Under the pieces are notes generated by a model, which saw nothing but the letters and a program-made list of their open reading frames with translations, was not told the origin of the DNA and made no database searches. Of a stretch of DNA of 64,000 bases, positions 53,275 to 62,524 are shown in pieces. How positions within the stretch are numbered: the first letter of the stretch is position 1; every line of letters starts with the position of its first letter. A program made the position numbers and the translations under genes. The stretch is taken from assembly GCF_902150045.1 (NCBI RefSeq), contig NZ_CABFVU010000006.1, positions 1 to 64,000 on the forward strand. The letters run 5' to 3'. The stretch is from Chitinophaga polysaccharea. GTDB lineage: Bacteria > Bacteroidota > Bacteroidia > Chitinophagales > Chitinophagaceae.

Positions 53275-54852
53275 ATGAACCCATTGCTGTTAAAGCATAA
53301 CGACGTCATGTCCGGTGCGTGCAAACGTATCGCAGTAGTGTTGTTTTGTGTAATCAGCGTTTTCCAATCCCTTACCGCGCAGGATATTTTATTGAAAAAT
53401 CCTTCTCTTGAGGGCAGCCCCGGGCAAGGCAAAGTGCCTCCCTCCTGGAGGGGACGGAATACACCGGATATACAACCAGGCACACTTAATATTACGCAAC
53501 CGGCCTCGGATGGGGCTACCTATATAGGTTTACACAGCGGACCTGCGTGGTTGGAATCAATCAGCCAGGAAGTACCGCTTATCGGCGGTAAAAGTTATAC
53601 AGTGGCAATGGACCTGGCATATGCTCCTGAGTACGCATTCCTCGCCTGTTACGCAAATCTCACAGTGTATGGCGGTAACGCCCCCAGCGATACGGCAGAA
53701 CGGTTATGGAGCTCAGGTGCTTTTTTTCACACCAACTGGAAGCGCTATACTTTTGTGTTCCACCCTGCACGCAATTATAAGTTTATCACTTTCATGGCTG
53801 ATCCGGCTATCCCCTGCGATAAAAGTATTTATGGTTCCGCTTTATTAATAGATAACCTGTCGGCCGAATTGTTGGAAACACCCCAGCTTTCGCTTTCTTT
53901 AAAGCATACCTGTAAAGGAGAACATACCGGCGAGGCAAGCGTAAATATTACAGGAGTTACGGGTAATTGCACCATCCGCTGGAGCCCGGGCGGAGAAACC
54001 ACTTCCCGTATAACGAACCTGGCGCCTGGTGATTACGAGGTAACTGTTACCCATCCGAATGGGGTGAGCGTAACAAAAAAGGCTTCAATTATAGGAAGAG
54101 AGGTGAAGAGCAAAATAATAATAACCCCCTCTCCATGCCATGGCGATAATGAGAATACGATTGCACTGGAAACAGATGGGGGTACGCCGCCTTATCGCTA
54201 TTATTTTAACGGAAGCACAACAGGGACCTATACCCCTTCTTTTAAAAGCTTATCACCGGGAAGTTACAGGATGCTGGTAAAGGATGAGGAAAACTGCTCG
54301 GAACAGCTTAATCATATTGAAGTGACTGAACCTGCAGCAATGAATATTAAAGAGGTACGAAAGAAAGATATAAGCTGCAGTACTACGATGGATGGAAAAA
54401 TAATGCTGAATGTTACCGGTGGGACACCTCCTTATACATACAAACTGGATGGGAACCAGTGGCAGGGGGATAGCAGCTGGTCCGGGCTCAATGAAGGCAT
54501 TTTTCATTTCAGGGTAAAAGATACTCATAACTGTGAAACAGGAGGTAGTACCGATATTATCCGCAACATCCGTGAATGCGCCGTATTCGTTCCCACCGCA
54601 TTCTCTCCCAACGGCGATGGCCAAAACGACCTGTTCCGCGCAAAAGTACACGACGATGTACACGATTACCGGCTGGATGTATTTACCCGGTGGGGACAAA
54701 CCGTATTCAGCACCAATAGCCCCGATGGCGCATGGGACGGGTTATTTAAAGGCCAGCAGCTGCCAACCGCTATTTATGTATGGGTGCTTTTGTATACCGA
54801 CAGCAAACAGCAGGCAAGGAAGCAAACCGGCACAGTAATGCTGATCCATTAA
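53275..54852 (+). CDS. T9SS type B cargo protein with SprB-like repeats
   Basis: The 525-residue protein has a signal peptide (IAVVLFCVISVFQSLTAQ), an N-terminal carbohydrate-binding-like beta domain (about 25-200) and two or three SprB-like repeats (SPCHGDNENTIALETDGGTPPYRYYF; ISCSTTMDGKIMLNVTGGTPPYTYKL). A C-terminal CHU_C/gliding-type sorting domain follows (VPTAFSPNGDGQNDLFR, DVFTRWGQTVFST, AIYVWVLLYTD). It should be exported by the type IX system and attached to the surface, perhaps with the capsule. The start may be ATG 53275 or 53308. Confidence 0.9.
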   Translation: MNPLLLKHNDVMSGACKRIAVVLFCVISVFQSLTAQDILLKNPSLEGSPGQGKVPPSWRGRNTPDIQPGTLNITQPASDGATYIGLHSGPAWLESISQEVPLIGGKSYTVAMDLAYAPEYAFLACYANLTVYGGNAPSDTAERLWSSGAFFHTNWKRYTFVFHPARNYKFITFMADPAIPCDKSIYGSALLIDNLSAELLETPQLSLSLKHTCKGEHTGEASVNITGVTGNCTIRWSPGGETTSRITNLAPGDYEVTVTHPNGVSVTKKASIIGREVKSKIIITPSPCHGDNENTIALETDGGTPPYRYYFNGSTTGTYTPSFKSLSPGSYRMLVKDEENCSEQLNHIEVTEPAAMNIKEVRKKDISCSTTMDGKIMLNVTGGTPPYTYKLDGNQWQGDSSWSGLNEGIFHFRVKDTHNCETGGSTDIIRNIRECAVFVPTAFSPNGDGQNDLFRAKVHDDVHDYRLDVFTRWGQTVFSTNSPDGAWDGLFKGQQLPTAIYVWVLLYTDSKQQARKQTGTVMLIH

Positions 54853-55587
54853 CTATAATGCCGCATTTCCAAACGGATAGGCCTCCAGTACTTTCCGGAG
54901 CTTTGTGTTTTGTGCGATCCCGGCTATGGCGCGCAGGTGCTTCTCATGATGCAGATCCGTACCTATCAGATCAGGTAACCTGGCAGCCATCAGCTTTTCT
55001 GCCGTTTGTTGCACATGTTTCCCGTAATAACCGGTAAGCGATAACAGGTTAAGCTGCAGCAGGCAACCCTGATGTTTCAGTTGCTCATACTGAGATATGT
55101 TTGCATGATAATAGCCATACCGCTCCGGGTGGGCCAGTACGGGCTGATAGCCAGCTGCCTGTATATCAAACAGCCATTGCGCCAGTTGCGGCGGGGCCGA
55201 CATAAACGAGATTTCCACCAGTACCATATTCCCGCTGATGGTAAGCAAGGGTTGCTGCATCAGCGGCACAAACTGTTCATCAAGGTAATATTCTGCGGCA
55301 AAATGAAAGGGGAGAGAGTTGTTCCTCCTGGCCAGTTCCTGCTGCACCTGCCGGTATGGGTCCGTTAGGGTGCCTGCAGAATTTGGGTACCTGTCCATCA
55401 TCACATGCGGGGTGGTTACAATTTTCCGGATTCCCATGGCCTGCAGTTGTTCAATGAAATGCAGGGACGTTTTCACATCAGGCACACCATCATCCACACC
55501 GGGTACAAGATGGGAGTGAATATCTGTAGACATGAAGGCCAGCAGGTCTGCCGGCGTCGCTGTATTTTTTTTCCTGAAAAAAAGCAT
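54853..55587 (-). CDS. CpsB/YwqE-type tyrosine-protein phosphatase (PHP fold)
   Basis: The 244-residue PHP-domain protein has the metal motifs DIHSHLVPGVDDG, TTPHVMMDRYPN, LAHPERYGYY and GTDLHHEKH. Such enzymes dephosphorylate the Tyr tail of BY-kinases like the one at 33565, so kinase and phosphatase bracket the capsule locus on opposite strands. Its stop codon abuts the stop of the T9SS protein with no base between, so transcripts must overlap or collide. It probably forms an operon with the reductase gene 41 bases upstream. Confidence 0.9.
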   Translation of the reverse strand: MLFFRKKNTATPADLLAFMSTDIHSHLVPGVDDGVPDVKTSLHFIEQLQAMGIRKIVTTPHVMMDRYPNSAGTLTDPYRQVQQELARRNNSLPFHFAAEYYLDEQFVPLMQQPLLTISGNMVLVEISFMSAPPQLAQWLFDIQAAGYQPVLAHPERYGYYHANISQYEQLKHQGCLLQLNLLSLTGYYGKHVQQTAEKLMAARLPDLIGTDLHHEKHLRAIAGIAQNTKLRKVLEAYPFGNAAL

Positions 55588-55628
55588 AATTGTTCCTCAA
55601 TAAAGCAATGATATAAAAATCCGCCCTG

Positions 55629-56102
55629 TCACAACACAATCAGTGCCACAATTTCCTCCAGGTATTGCTGATCGGTAGCATCAAAATGAGCAAGCTGCTC
55701 ACTATCCACGTCCAGTATGGCTTTTACTTCGCCGTTGCGGATCAGTGGCACCACTATTTCTGATTTTGATAAGCTGCTGCAGGCAATATGCCCCGGAAAC
55801 GCCTCTACATCAGGAACAATAAGCGTGGCTGCCTGCGCCCAGCTGCTGCCGCAAACCCCTTTGTTCTTACGGATACGGGTACACGCTACAGGGCCCTGGA
55901 AAGGACCAAGCACCAGTTCTTCTCCCTTCACCAGGTAAAATCCCACCCATAGCCATCCAAACTGCTCTTTCAGCGCAGCGGCCACATTGCCCAGGTTCGC
56001 TACCAGGTCGGGTTCTCCTTCCAGTAATCCTTTTATCTGGGGGATCAGTGACGTGTATTGCTCCTCTTTATTTCCCCTGATGATTTGTAAGTCTTCTGCC
56101 AT
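55629..56102 (-). CDS. msrC: GAF-domain free methionine-(R)-sulfoxide reductase
   Basis: The 157-residue GAF-domain protein has the fRMsr cysteines in GPVACTRIRKNKGVCGSSW and HIACSS, and the core WVGFYLVKGEELVLGPFQGP. It reduces free methionine-R-sulfoxide. The ATG at 56102 gives the family length; the longer frame to 56156 adds 18 unrelated residues. Confidence 0.88.
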   Translation of the reverse strand: MAEDLQIIRGNKEEQYTSLIPQIKGLLEGEPDLVANLGNVAAALKEQFGWLWVGFYLVKGEELVLGPFQGPVACTRIRKNKGVCGSSWAQAATLIVPDVEAFPGHIACSSLSKSEIVVPLIRNGEVKAILDVDSEQLAHFDATDQQYLEEIVALIVL

Positions 56103-56263
56103 TTTAGTGGTTATTGTATTACAAAAGTCCGGAAAATTTATATTATATTTATCCAAATAACCGTTAAAGTATTGCTGTTAACCATTCAACCATTTATTAC
56201 CTGTAGAAACATAGTTTTTTTATTCTTTGTCCTATTTTTTATCTGCCGGAAGTTTAATTAAAA

Positions 56264-56271
56264 TATCTTTG
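56264..56271 (+). promoter_or_regulatory. -7 box directly before idi
   Basis: TATCTTTG matches TAnnTTTG and ends 8 bases before the idi ATG, so transcription would start at or next to the start codon (leaderless mRNA). The -33 element is weak. Confidence 0.45.
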
Positions 56272-56278
56272 ACAGTCT

Positions 56279-56812
56279 ATGAAATCACCGGACGTAATTT
56301 TAGTGAACGAACAGGATGAAGCTATTGGAACGATGGAGAAGATGGAAGCTCATGAGAAAGGATTACTTCATCGTGCTTTTTCTGTATTTATTATCAATGA
56401 TGCAGGTGAGATTTTATTGCAGCGCAGGGCGCTGGAGAAGTATCATTCTGCAGGATTATGGACCAACGCCTGTTGCAGCCATCCGTATCCGGGTGAAGAT
56501 ACTGCTGTTGCTGCGCACCGGCGTTTAAAGGAAGAATTGGGGTTCGATTGCGATCTCCGGGAGATTTTCTCTTTTACTTACAGGACGGGTTTTGACAACG
56601 GGTTAACCGAACATGAATTTGATCACGTATTGCTGGGTACCTATAACGGCAACATATTTCCTGATATCTCAGAAGTATGTGATTACCGCTACCTGTCGTC
56701 CGGCAAAATACTGGAATTAATGGAAAAAGAACCTGCTTCGTTTACGATCTGGTTCCATCGCGCACTACCATTGGTATTGCAATATCTCGGTATGCCGGTG
56801 AGCGCCCTATAA
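56279..56812 (+). CDS. idi: Isopentenyl-diphosphate delta-isomerase, type I
   Basis: The 177-residue Nudix-fold enzyme has the catalytic Cys in TNACCSHPYPGE (about 62-73), the Nudix-like AAHRRLKEELGFDC and the Glu in EHEFDHVLLG. It interconverts IPP and DMAPP, making the allylic starter for terpenes. A terpene synthase gene follows 208 bases downstream in the same direction, so the two probably serve one pathway. Confidence 0.94.
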   Translation: MKSPDVILVNEQDEAIGTMEKMEAHEKGLLHRAFSVFIINDAGEILLQRRALEKYHSAGLWTNACCSHPYPGEDTAVAAHRRLKEELGFDCDLREIFSFTYRTGFDNGLTEHEFDHVLLGTYNGNIFPDISEVCDYRYLSSGKILELMEKEPASFTIWFHRALPLVLQYLGMPVSAL

Positions 56813-57020
56813 TTAAATTTTTATTTTACTATGCCACTTTTTACTGTTAACCGGGTTACTTTATCTTAATAAGATGATAACGCCTATCTGTATGGCCTTC
56901 TGCCTTTAAGCAGCGGCTGATCCTGTGTGCCTGCTCCCCAGTACTTTTCCGGAACCCACCCCGGTAATGCCAGCGTCGTTTTTATTACCCACCATAATTA
57001 ACTATTAAACCCAAAGACAC

Positions 57021-57995
57021 ATGACAACCATCCAAATGCCAACTATCAGTTATCCATTCCCTTCAGGCCTTAACCAGCATGTACATGAAGCCCAGCAACA
57101 CGTTGTTTCCTGGGTAACATCCTATGGCCTCATCACCACAGAAACAGCCCACCAGCGATTTGAAAAGGCCCGTTTTGCCTGGCTTGCCGCCAGGGCCTTT
57201 CCCGACGCGGCCCTGCATGAGCTATGCATCATTGCAGACTTCAACACCTGGCTGTTTATCCTTGATGATCAATGCGATGAAGCCACGGTAGGGCGTAAAG
57301 CAGATTTCCTCCGGAGCATGATGGCAGGACTAATGGACATCCTGCATCACAACCGCCTGGTAACCCCTGAAACCGGGGGAGCAATGTCTGCTGCCCTTAG
57401 CAGCATCTGGGAACGTATGCGCGCTATCAGCAGTCCTTCGTGGCGACTGCGCTTTATCAGGAGCATGGACGATTATTTTACCTCCTGCATCTGGGAGGCG
57501 GAAAACCGCGAAGCGGGGATCACGCCTTCCATAGCGGATTATGTGCACATGCGGCCCTATACAGGTGCGCTCCTTGCAGATATTGAGGCCATCGAAATTA
57601 TTGAGAAGATCTATCTCAGCAGGGAGGTAGCAGAACAGCCACTGGTGCAGCGCATGATCCAGGCCTGCAATAACATCGTTTGCTGGTCCAACGACCTGTT
57701 CTCCTGTACAAAGGAAGTCCGCCAGGGCGACGTGCATAACCTGGTGCTGGTATTACAGCATGCCCGGCAATGCTCCCTCCAGGAAGCCATCAACGAGGCT
57801 GCACGTATGCACAATGAGGAAGTGGCGATTTTCATTGCCCTGGAAAAACTCCTTCCCCTGAAAGGTGCTGAAACCGATTATGAACTGTTGCGTTTTGTAT
57901 CAGTGCTCCGGTCATGGATCACCGGGAATTACGACTGGAGTGTGAAAGATACCGGCCGTTATGGTATAGCCGTTGGCGATGTGGTAGCAGCTTAG
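57021..57995 (+). CDS. Class I terpene synthase
   Basis: The 324-residue protein has the aspartate-rich motif LDDQCDE (Asp82, Asp83, Asp86) and the NSE triad in SNDLFSCTKE (about 223-232), with KEVRQGDVHNLV after it. These bind the Mg2+-diphosphate of a prenyl substrate. Length and motif spacing match bacterial sesquiterpene cyclases; the product cannot be predicted. There is no P450 or prenyltransferase next to it. The gene ends at a strong terminator. Confidence 0.9.
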   Translation: MTTIQMPTISYPFPSGLNQHVHEAQQHVVSWVTSYGLITTETAHQRFEKARFAWLAARAFPDAALHELCIIADFNTWLFILDDQCDEATVGRKADFLRSMMAGLMDILHHNRLVTPETGGAMSAALSSIWERMRAISSPSWRLRFIRSMDDYFTSCIWEAENREAGITPSIADYVHMRPYTGALLADIEAIEIIEKIYLSREVAEQPLVQRMIQACNNIVCWSNDLFSCTKEVRQGDVHNLVLVLQHARQCSLQEAINEAARMHNEEVAIFIALEKLLPLKGAETDYELLRFVSVLRSWITGNYDWSVKDTGRYGIAVGDVVAA

Positions 57996-58001
57996 CAGAA
58001 C

Positions 58002-58054
58002 GCCTGCGGCGTTTGTTCTCCCGGGAAGATGACAAACGGCCGCAGGCCTTTTTA
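58002..58054 (+). terminator. Terminator after the terpene synthase gene
   Basis: GCCTGCGGC-GTTTGT (58002-58016) pairs with ACAAACGGCCGCAGGC (58032-58047) with one bulged base, followed by TTTTTATTTT. The opposite gene ends inside the T run. Confidence 0.85.
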
Positions 58055-59092
58055 TTTTCGTACGTTTCCCTGTTTCATTCTTTTTTCAATAAGCCGGCCC
58101 ACCCACCAGAACGATAATGCCAGGATGCCAAAGAAAAGGCCTTTGTTGGTGAGGTCCCACAGGTATTCAAAGTAACGGGTATACAGGTCCAGCAGGAGGA
58201 AGGCCACACCCAGGTCGCGCAGCAGGTCGTCTTTCAAACGGAGGCCCAGCAGGAGCACACCTGCACATAATGCAGTGTAAATGATCACCCATTGCAACAG
58301 GTGAACCTGGCGCAACTGCTGCCATTCATCCCAGGTGCCGCAGTTGCCGAAAATAGAGATCAGCCAGCCGGAAATAAGCAATAGCAGCCATCCGCCACTC
58401 CAGGTAATATCTTTAACAGGAGCATATATCCGGAATTGCCGCAGTAACCAGGCTACTCCTGTAAGTAATATGCCCAGCAAAGCCATGCGGCAGGGCAGGT
58501 TCATACCCAGGAAATAGGAAGCATCGCCGGTAAGGAAATAGGTGAGCTTCACATAGGCCGGGATCAGGCAAAGAAGGGTGGCCACCCACAGCAGCCGGGA
58601 ATGCAGGGTAATGCCCAACACGCCATAACAAACAGTAGCCAGCAGCCAGAAAGCGCCGTAATTTCCTTCCAGGTAATTAACGCTTTTACCAAAGTATACT
58701 ACGGTCACGCCTATACTAAGAACAGGCAACAGCCAGAAAAGCTCCCGGTTAAAGGAGAACAGCGGCTGATGCTTATTACGCCGCCATCCTTCGTAACAGA
58801 GAAAAACGGTCAGCGCGCCAAATAATAAGGCAATCACACCATCTGTCAGCGAAAATTTCTTCCGGATAATCTCAATCCACTTCTCATCCAGTACCAGCGA
58901 TCCGAAAGCCATCAGGGCACAGGAAATAGCTGCAATGAAAATATAGAGCGTAAGGGTTTGCCAGTCGGTGTTCACTACCCTGTAGCTTTTTTGGAGCTCC
59001 CCGGCCTGGTCATCGCTGATGAGCCGGTCCTGCTGCCACGACTGTATCGCCCGTTGTATTACCTGTGCTTCCTTCTTGTCAAGTTCTAACAT
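58052..59092 (-). CDS. DUF2157-like membrane protein
   Basis: The 346-residue protein has an N-terminal charged helical segment typical of DUF2157 (ELDKKEAQVIQRAIQSWQQDRLISDDQAGELQ) followed by about nine membrane helices. The function of the family is unknown. It is 11 bases downstream of the TMEM175-like gene, so the two form a small membrane-protein operon. Confidence 0.75.
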   Translation of the reverse strand: MLELDKKEAQVIQRAIQSWQQDRLISDDQAGELQKSYRVVNTDWQTLTLYIFIAAISCALMAFGSLVLDEKWIEIIRKKFSLTDGVIALLFGALTVFLCYEGWRRNKHQPLFSFNRELFWLLPVLSIGVTVVYFGKSVNYLEGNYGAFWLLATVCYGVLGITLHSRLLWVATLLCLIPAYVKLTYFLTGDASYFLGMNLPCRMALLGILLTGVAWLLRQFRIYAPVKDITWSGGWLLLLISGWLISIFGNCGTWDEWQQLRQVHLLQWVIIYTALCAGVLLLGLRLKDDLLRDLGVAFLLLDLYTRYFEYLWDLTNKGLFFGILALSFWWVGRLIEKRMKQGNVRK

Positions 59093-59103
59093 AGGCTGTT
59101 TTT

Positions 59104-59823
59104 TCAGTGGTTAGCTTCCATTTTGTGTACCAGGCGGAGCGTATTACGTTTTTTTATCTTTAAGCGGAAATAATTAAACAATGCCAGTGCGGGAATCAGG
59201 ATATAACTGATACGCTGGTACGCTGTATTTTCCGGGAAGAGGAAATAGGTCATGGCTATACATGTGAAACCTGTTGCCATAGTGAGAAAACCGTATTTAA
59301 ACCGCTGGTATAACAGCTCTTTTTCTGTATGATGCCCTGCTGCTGCCAGGTCGGGGTTTTTCTGGAAAACAAAATAGCTGATCCAGAACAGCGCCGCCAG
59401 GCAGCCCGCCACATTGCAGAGATAAATAAAGAAGGGCAGCATGAAATGGGAACTGGTATGCAGCAACGCAGAAGTAGAAAATGGAAACGACACAATAAAA
59501 AATAAAAAGAAAAGATGACGATGAATCAATCCTTCATTGTAATTTTGGAGAAACCGGCATAACTGAAGATGCCGTACCCAGAAATTTCCAATGAAAACAA
59601 AACTTACCGCAAAGGCCAGGAACTGGATAGCGGTAGGCTCGAAAAACTCCCAATAACCGTTGACAGGCATTTTTCCCGGAAGGGAAGGCAATTTGATTTC
59701 AAGAATCAGTAAAGTAATGGCAATGGCAAACACAGCATCACTGAAAAGAAGCAATCGCTCCAGCTCAAACTCTCGATAAAACGGTTTGGGTTCTTTTATA
59801 ACAGACATAGACATAGTTAACAA
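59104..59823 (-). CDS. TMEM175/DUF1211-family potassium-channel-like protein
   Basis: The 239-residue protein has about six membrane helices and the family signature LLLFSDAVFAIAITLLILEIKLP (F-SD motif in the first helix). Characterised relatives conduct K+. The start is one of ATG 59823, 59814 or 59808. It is first of a two-gene operon and divergent from the RND efflux operon. Confidence 0.8.
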   Translation of the reverse strand: MLTMSMSVIKEPKPFYREFELERLLLFSDAVFAIAITLLILEIKLPSLPGKMPVNGYWEFFEPTAIQFLAFAVSFVFIGNFWVRHLQLCRFLQNYNEGLIHRHLFFLFFIVSFPFSTSALLHTSSHFMLPFFIYLCNVAGCLAALFWISYFVFQKNPDLAAAGHHTEKELLYQRFKYGFLTMATGFTCIAMTYFLFPENTAYQRISYILIPALALFNYFRLKIKKRNTLRLVHKMEANH

Positions 59824-59980
59824 TAACTTTTCCGAAAGATACGAAAATAGCTTTTAGCGGTAATTATTAGCCATCCCGTTCATTTCAGGGATGGTAAAAC
59901 GGCTGGTTGCCCAACAGAACCTTTTTACCTGTTTGTTGTTAAGTATCTATCAATCATCATATACTTTCAAAGTAATACGT

Positions 59981-61327
59981 ATGCATTGTCGTCTTTTTCT
60001 ATGCACCTTTATTTTACTTTCAGGGATAACAAGAGCTTACGGGCAAACAGATACAGCACAACAGGGACCTTTTGCTTTTAACCTGGCCAATTGCATACAG
60101 TATGGACTTGCACATCAGAACGATGTCGTAAATGCCCGGCTGGATATCAATTTTTCCAGGGAACAGATCAAAGAAGCCACAGGGAAGCTGCTGCCCCATG
60201 CAGATGTGAATGCCAGTTTTACAGACAATCTGAAGCTGGCTACCTCTTTGATACCCGATCTGACCAACCCGACTTCCGGTGTAAGAATTCCCGTACAGTT
60301 TGGAACCAAGTATTCCTCTGCTGTTACCGGGCAGGTAAACCAGACCATCTTTAACAGCGATTACTTCCTCGGTCTGAAGGCAGCGAGGGTATATGGAGGG
60401 CTCGCAGAAAGGACCTATAAAAGAACAGAAATAGAGACCCGTGTGGCTATCACCAAAGCCTATTACGCCGTACTGGCCAATGAAGAGAACATCCGCCTCT
60501 CCAAAGCCAATATGGACCAGCTGGCGAAAACCCTGAAAGATACCAAAGCCCGTTACGATGTAGGAGTGGCCGAAAGGGTGGATGTAGACAGGATACAGGT
60601 ATCCTATAATAACGTGGTCACCGATATTGAAACACAGATCCGTTTACTCGTATATACTACCCAGTTACTCAAGTTCCAGATGGGTATGCCGCAGGAGGCA
60701 AAACTGGACCTTACAGAAACTGTGCAGGACCTCAACGTGGAAGCATTCATTGCCGATACCGTTGATTACCTGGTACAGGACCGCGTGGAATATGACATCC
60801 AAACCACCCAGATTGCCCTGAATGAGCTGAACCTGAAAAGTAAAAAGATGTCGTTCCTGCCATCCCTGAACGGTTATGTGAACTATGGCTGGAACTATTT
60901 CTCTTCAAATTTCGGGGACCTCTATAAAACAGGTTTTGGCGCATCCGCACTGGGATTAACCCTGGCATGGCCCATTTTCACCGGCACCGAAAGGATACAC
61001 CAGATCAGGCAGAATCAAATAACCCTGGAAAAATCAAAGAATGACCTTAGTTACCTGTCGCAACAGATCAAGCTGGAAGTGACCAACGCCAATACACAGT
61101 ATCTCAACAATAAATCCCGGTTCACCACCCAGAAAACAAATATGGGCCTCACGCAGGGTATTTATGATCGTATTGTGCTCAAATTTGAACAGGGAGTGGC
61201 CAGCAGCCTGGATGTGATTTCTGCAGAAAGTGAACTGAAACAGGCACAGGTAGATTATGTGCAGGCCCTGTTAAACACCCTGATCAGTAAAACAGACCTG
61301 GATAAAGCCATGGGCAAAATCAAATAA
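59981..61327 (+). CDS. TolC-family outer-membrane efflux protein
   Basis: The 448-residue protein has a signal peptide (RLFLCTFILLSGITRAYGQ) and the two-fold repeated TolC helical architecture (NCIQYGLAHQNDVVNARLDI; AITKAYYAVLANEENIRLSKANMDQLAKTL; KLEVTNANTQYLNNKSRF; GVASSLDVISAESELKQAQVDYVQALLN). The ATG at 59981 puts the signal peptide at the N-terminus; the earlier frame from 59891 is not needed. It is first gene of an RND operon. Confidence 0.92.
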   Translation: MHCRLFLCTFILLSGITRAYGQTDTAQQGPFAFNLANCIQYGLAHQNDVVNARLDINFSREQIKEATGKLLPHADVNASFTDNLKLATSLIPDLTNPTSGVRIPVQFGTKYSSAVTGQVNQTIFNSDYFLGLKAARVYGGLAERTYKRTEIETRVAITKAYYAVLANEENIRLSKANMDQLAKTLKDTKARYDVGVAERVDVDRIQVSYNNVVTDIETQIRLLVYTTQLLKFQMGMPQEAKLDLTETVQDLNVEAFIADTVDYLVQDRVEYDIQTTQIALNELNLKSKKMSFLPSLNGYVNYGWNYFSSNFGDLYKTGFGASALGLTLAWPIFTGTERIHQIRQNQITLEKSKNDLSYLSQQIKLEVTNANTQYLNNKSRFTTQKTNMGLTQGIYDRIVLKFEQGVASSLDVISAESELKQAQVDYVQALLNTLISKTDLDKAMGKIK

Positions 61328-61363
61328 AGTATCAGCATTCGTAATTCGCAATTAATTTCTCAT

Positions 61364-62503
61364 ATGTATCTAATAAATTACAAGCGGACCTTTTATGTGG
61401 CAGGAATGATACTCTGTGCTGCCTGTGGCAACAGCAAAAAGCAACAGCAACAGGCCGCCATGATGGGGATGATGAAACCAACCGTTGTAGCTGCAGAAGT
61501 AGTACCGGCCGTATATACCGTGTCGGAGAAATTTCCTGCTACCCTGGTGGCGCACGATGTGGTGCAACTCAAGCCGGATGTTTCCGGTTACCTGGAAGCC
61601 ATCCGGGTGGCCGACGGCAGCAACGTAACCAAAGGACAACCTCTGTATGATATAGACCGCAGCCGCTATGCCGCTGCCTACGGGCAGGTAGCCGCTACCC
61701 AGCAACAGGCGGAAGCCGACCTGGCACAACGGCAACGGGACTACGAAAGATATAAATCCCTGCTGGAACATGATGCCATCTCCAAGCAAACGGTGGATCA
61801 GGCCTATACGGCCATGCTTACTGCACAGGCCAATGTGGCCGCTGCAAAAGCGTCTGTAGCCAGGGCCGGTACCGATGTAAACCATGCGGTAGTGCGCGCC
61901 CCGGTAACCGGTAAGATCGGTATCGTGCAGGTAAAGGTAGGGGATGTGATCAACGCCGGGCAAACGCTGATCAACACTATCGTTAATGAGCACCCAATGT
62001 TTGCAGACATGGATATTCCCCAGGCCCGCCTGCCGGAATTCCTCCGCATCCAGAGCGGTAAAGGCGGCGATGAAAAATTCTATATCCAGTTCGGAGATGG
62101 TACCCGCTACGGGGAAGCAGGGAAAGTGCTTACCATCAACAATATTGTAGACCCGCAAACCGGTACCGTAAGGGTACGGCTTGTTTTTGAGAATAAAGAC
62201 GGTATGCTTAAATCAGGCATGAGCATCGTTGTGGTAATGCAATACGGTACACCTGCCACACAGCTGGCCATCCCGGCGAAAGCCATTATCCAGAATTTAT
62301 CGGAGACCAGCGTATATACCATTTCAAAAGACAATGTGATCCGTGCCCAGGATATTGTGCCCGGACCAGTTACGGATACCATGCAGCTGGTGACCAGCGG
62401 CCTGAAAGCCGGCGACAGGATCGTGGTGGAAGGTATACAGCGGGTAAAACCCGGAGATACCGTGAACATAGCCGGAGCAGGAGCAGGGGCAGCCAAACCA
62501 TAA
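61364..62503 (+). CDS. RND efflux periplasmic adaptor (MFP) lipoprotein
   Basis: The 379-residue protein has a lipobox (ILCAAC), a lipoyl half-motif (VVQLKPDVSGYLEAIRVADGSNVTKGQPLYDID), an alpha-hairpin (QQQAEADLAQRQRDYERYKSLLEHDAISKQTVDQAY) and the second lipoyl half (VRAPVTGKIGIVQVKVGDVINAG). It links the inner-membrane pump to TolC. It lies 36 bases after the TolC gene and 21 bases before the pump gene. Confidence 0.93.
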   Translation: MYLINYKRTFYVAGMILCAACGNSKKQQQQAAMMGMMKPTVVAAEVVPAVYTVSEKFPATLVAHDVVQLKPDVSGYLEAIRVADGSNVTKGQPLYDIDRSRYAAAYGQVAATQQQAEADLAQRQRDYERYKSLLEHDAISKQTVDQAYTAMLTAQANVAAAKASVARAGTDVNHAVVRAPVTGKIGIVQVKVGDVINAGQTLINTIVNEHPMFADMDIPQARLPEFLRIQSGKGGDEKFYIQFGDGTRYGEAGKVLTINNIVDPQTGTVRVRLVFENKDGMLKSGMSIVVVMQYGTPATQLAIPAKAIIQNLSETSVYTISKDNVIRAQDIVPGPVTDTMQLVTSGLKAGDRIVVEGIQRVKPGDTVNIAGAGAGAAKP

Positions 62504-62524
62504 ATATTAAATCAGCATCACAGT

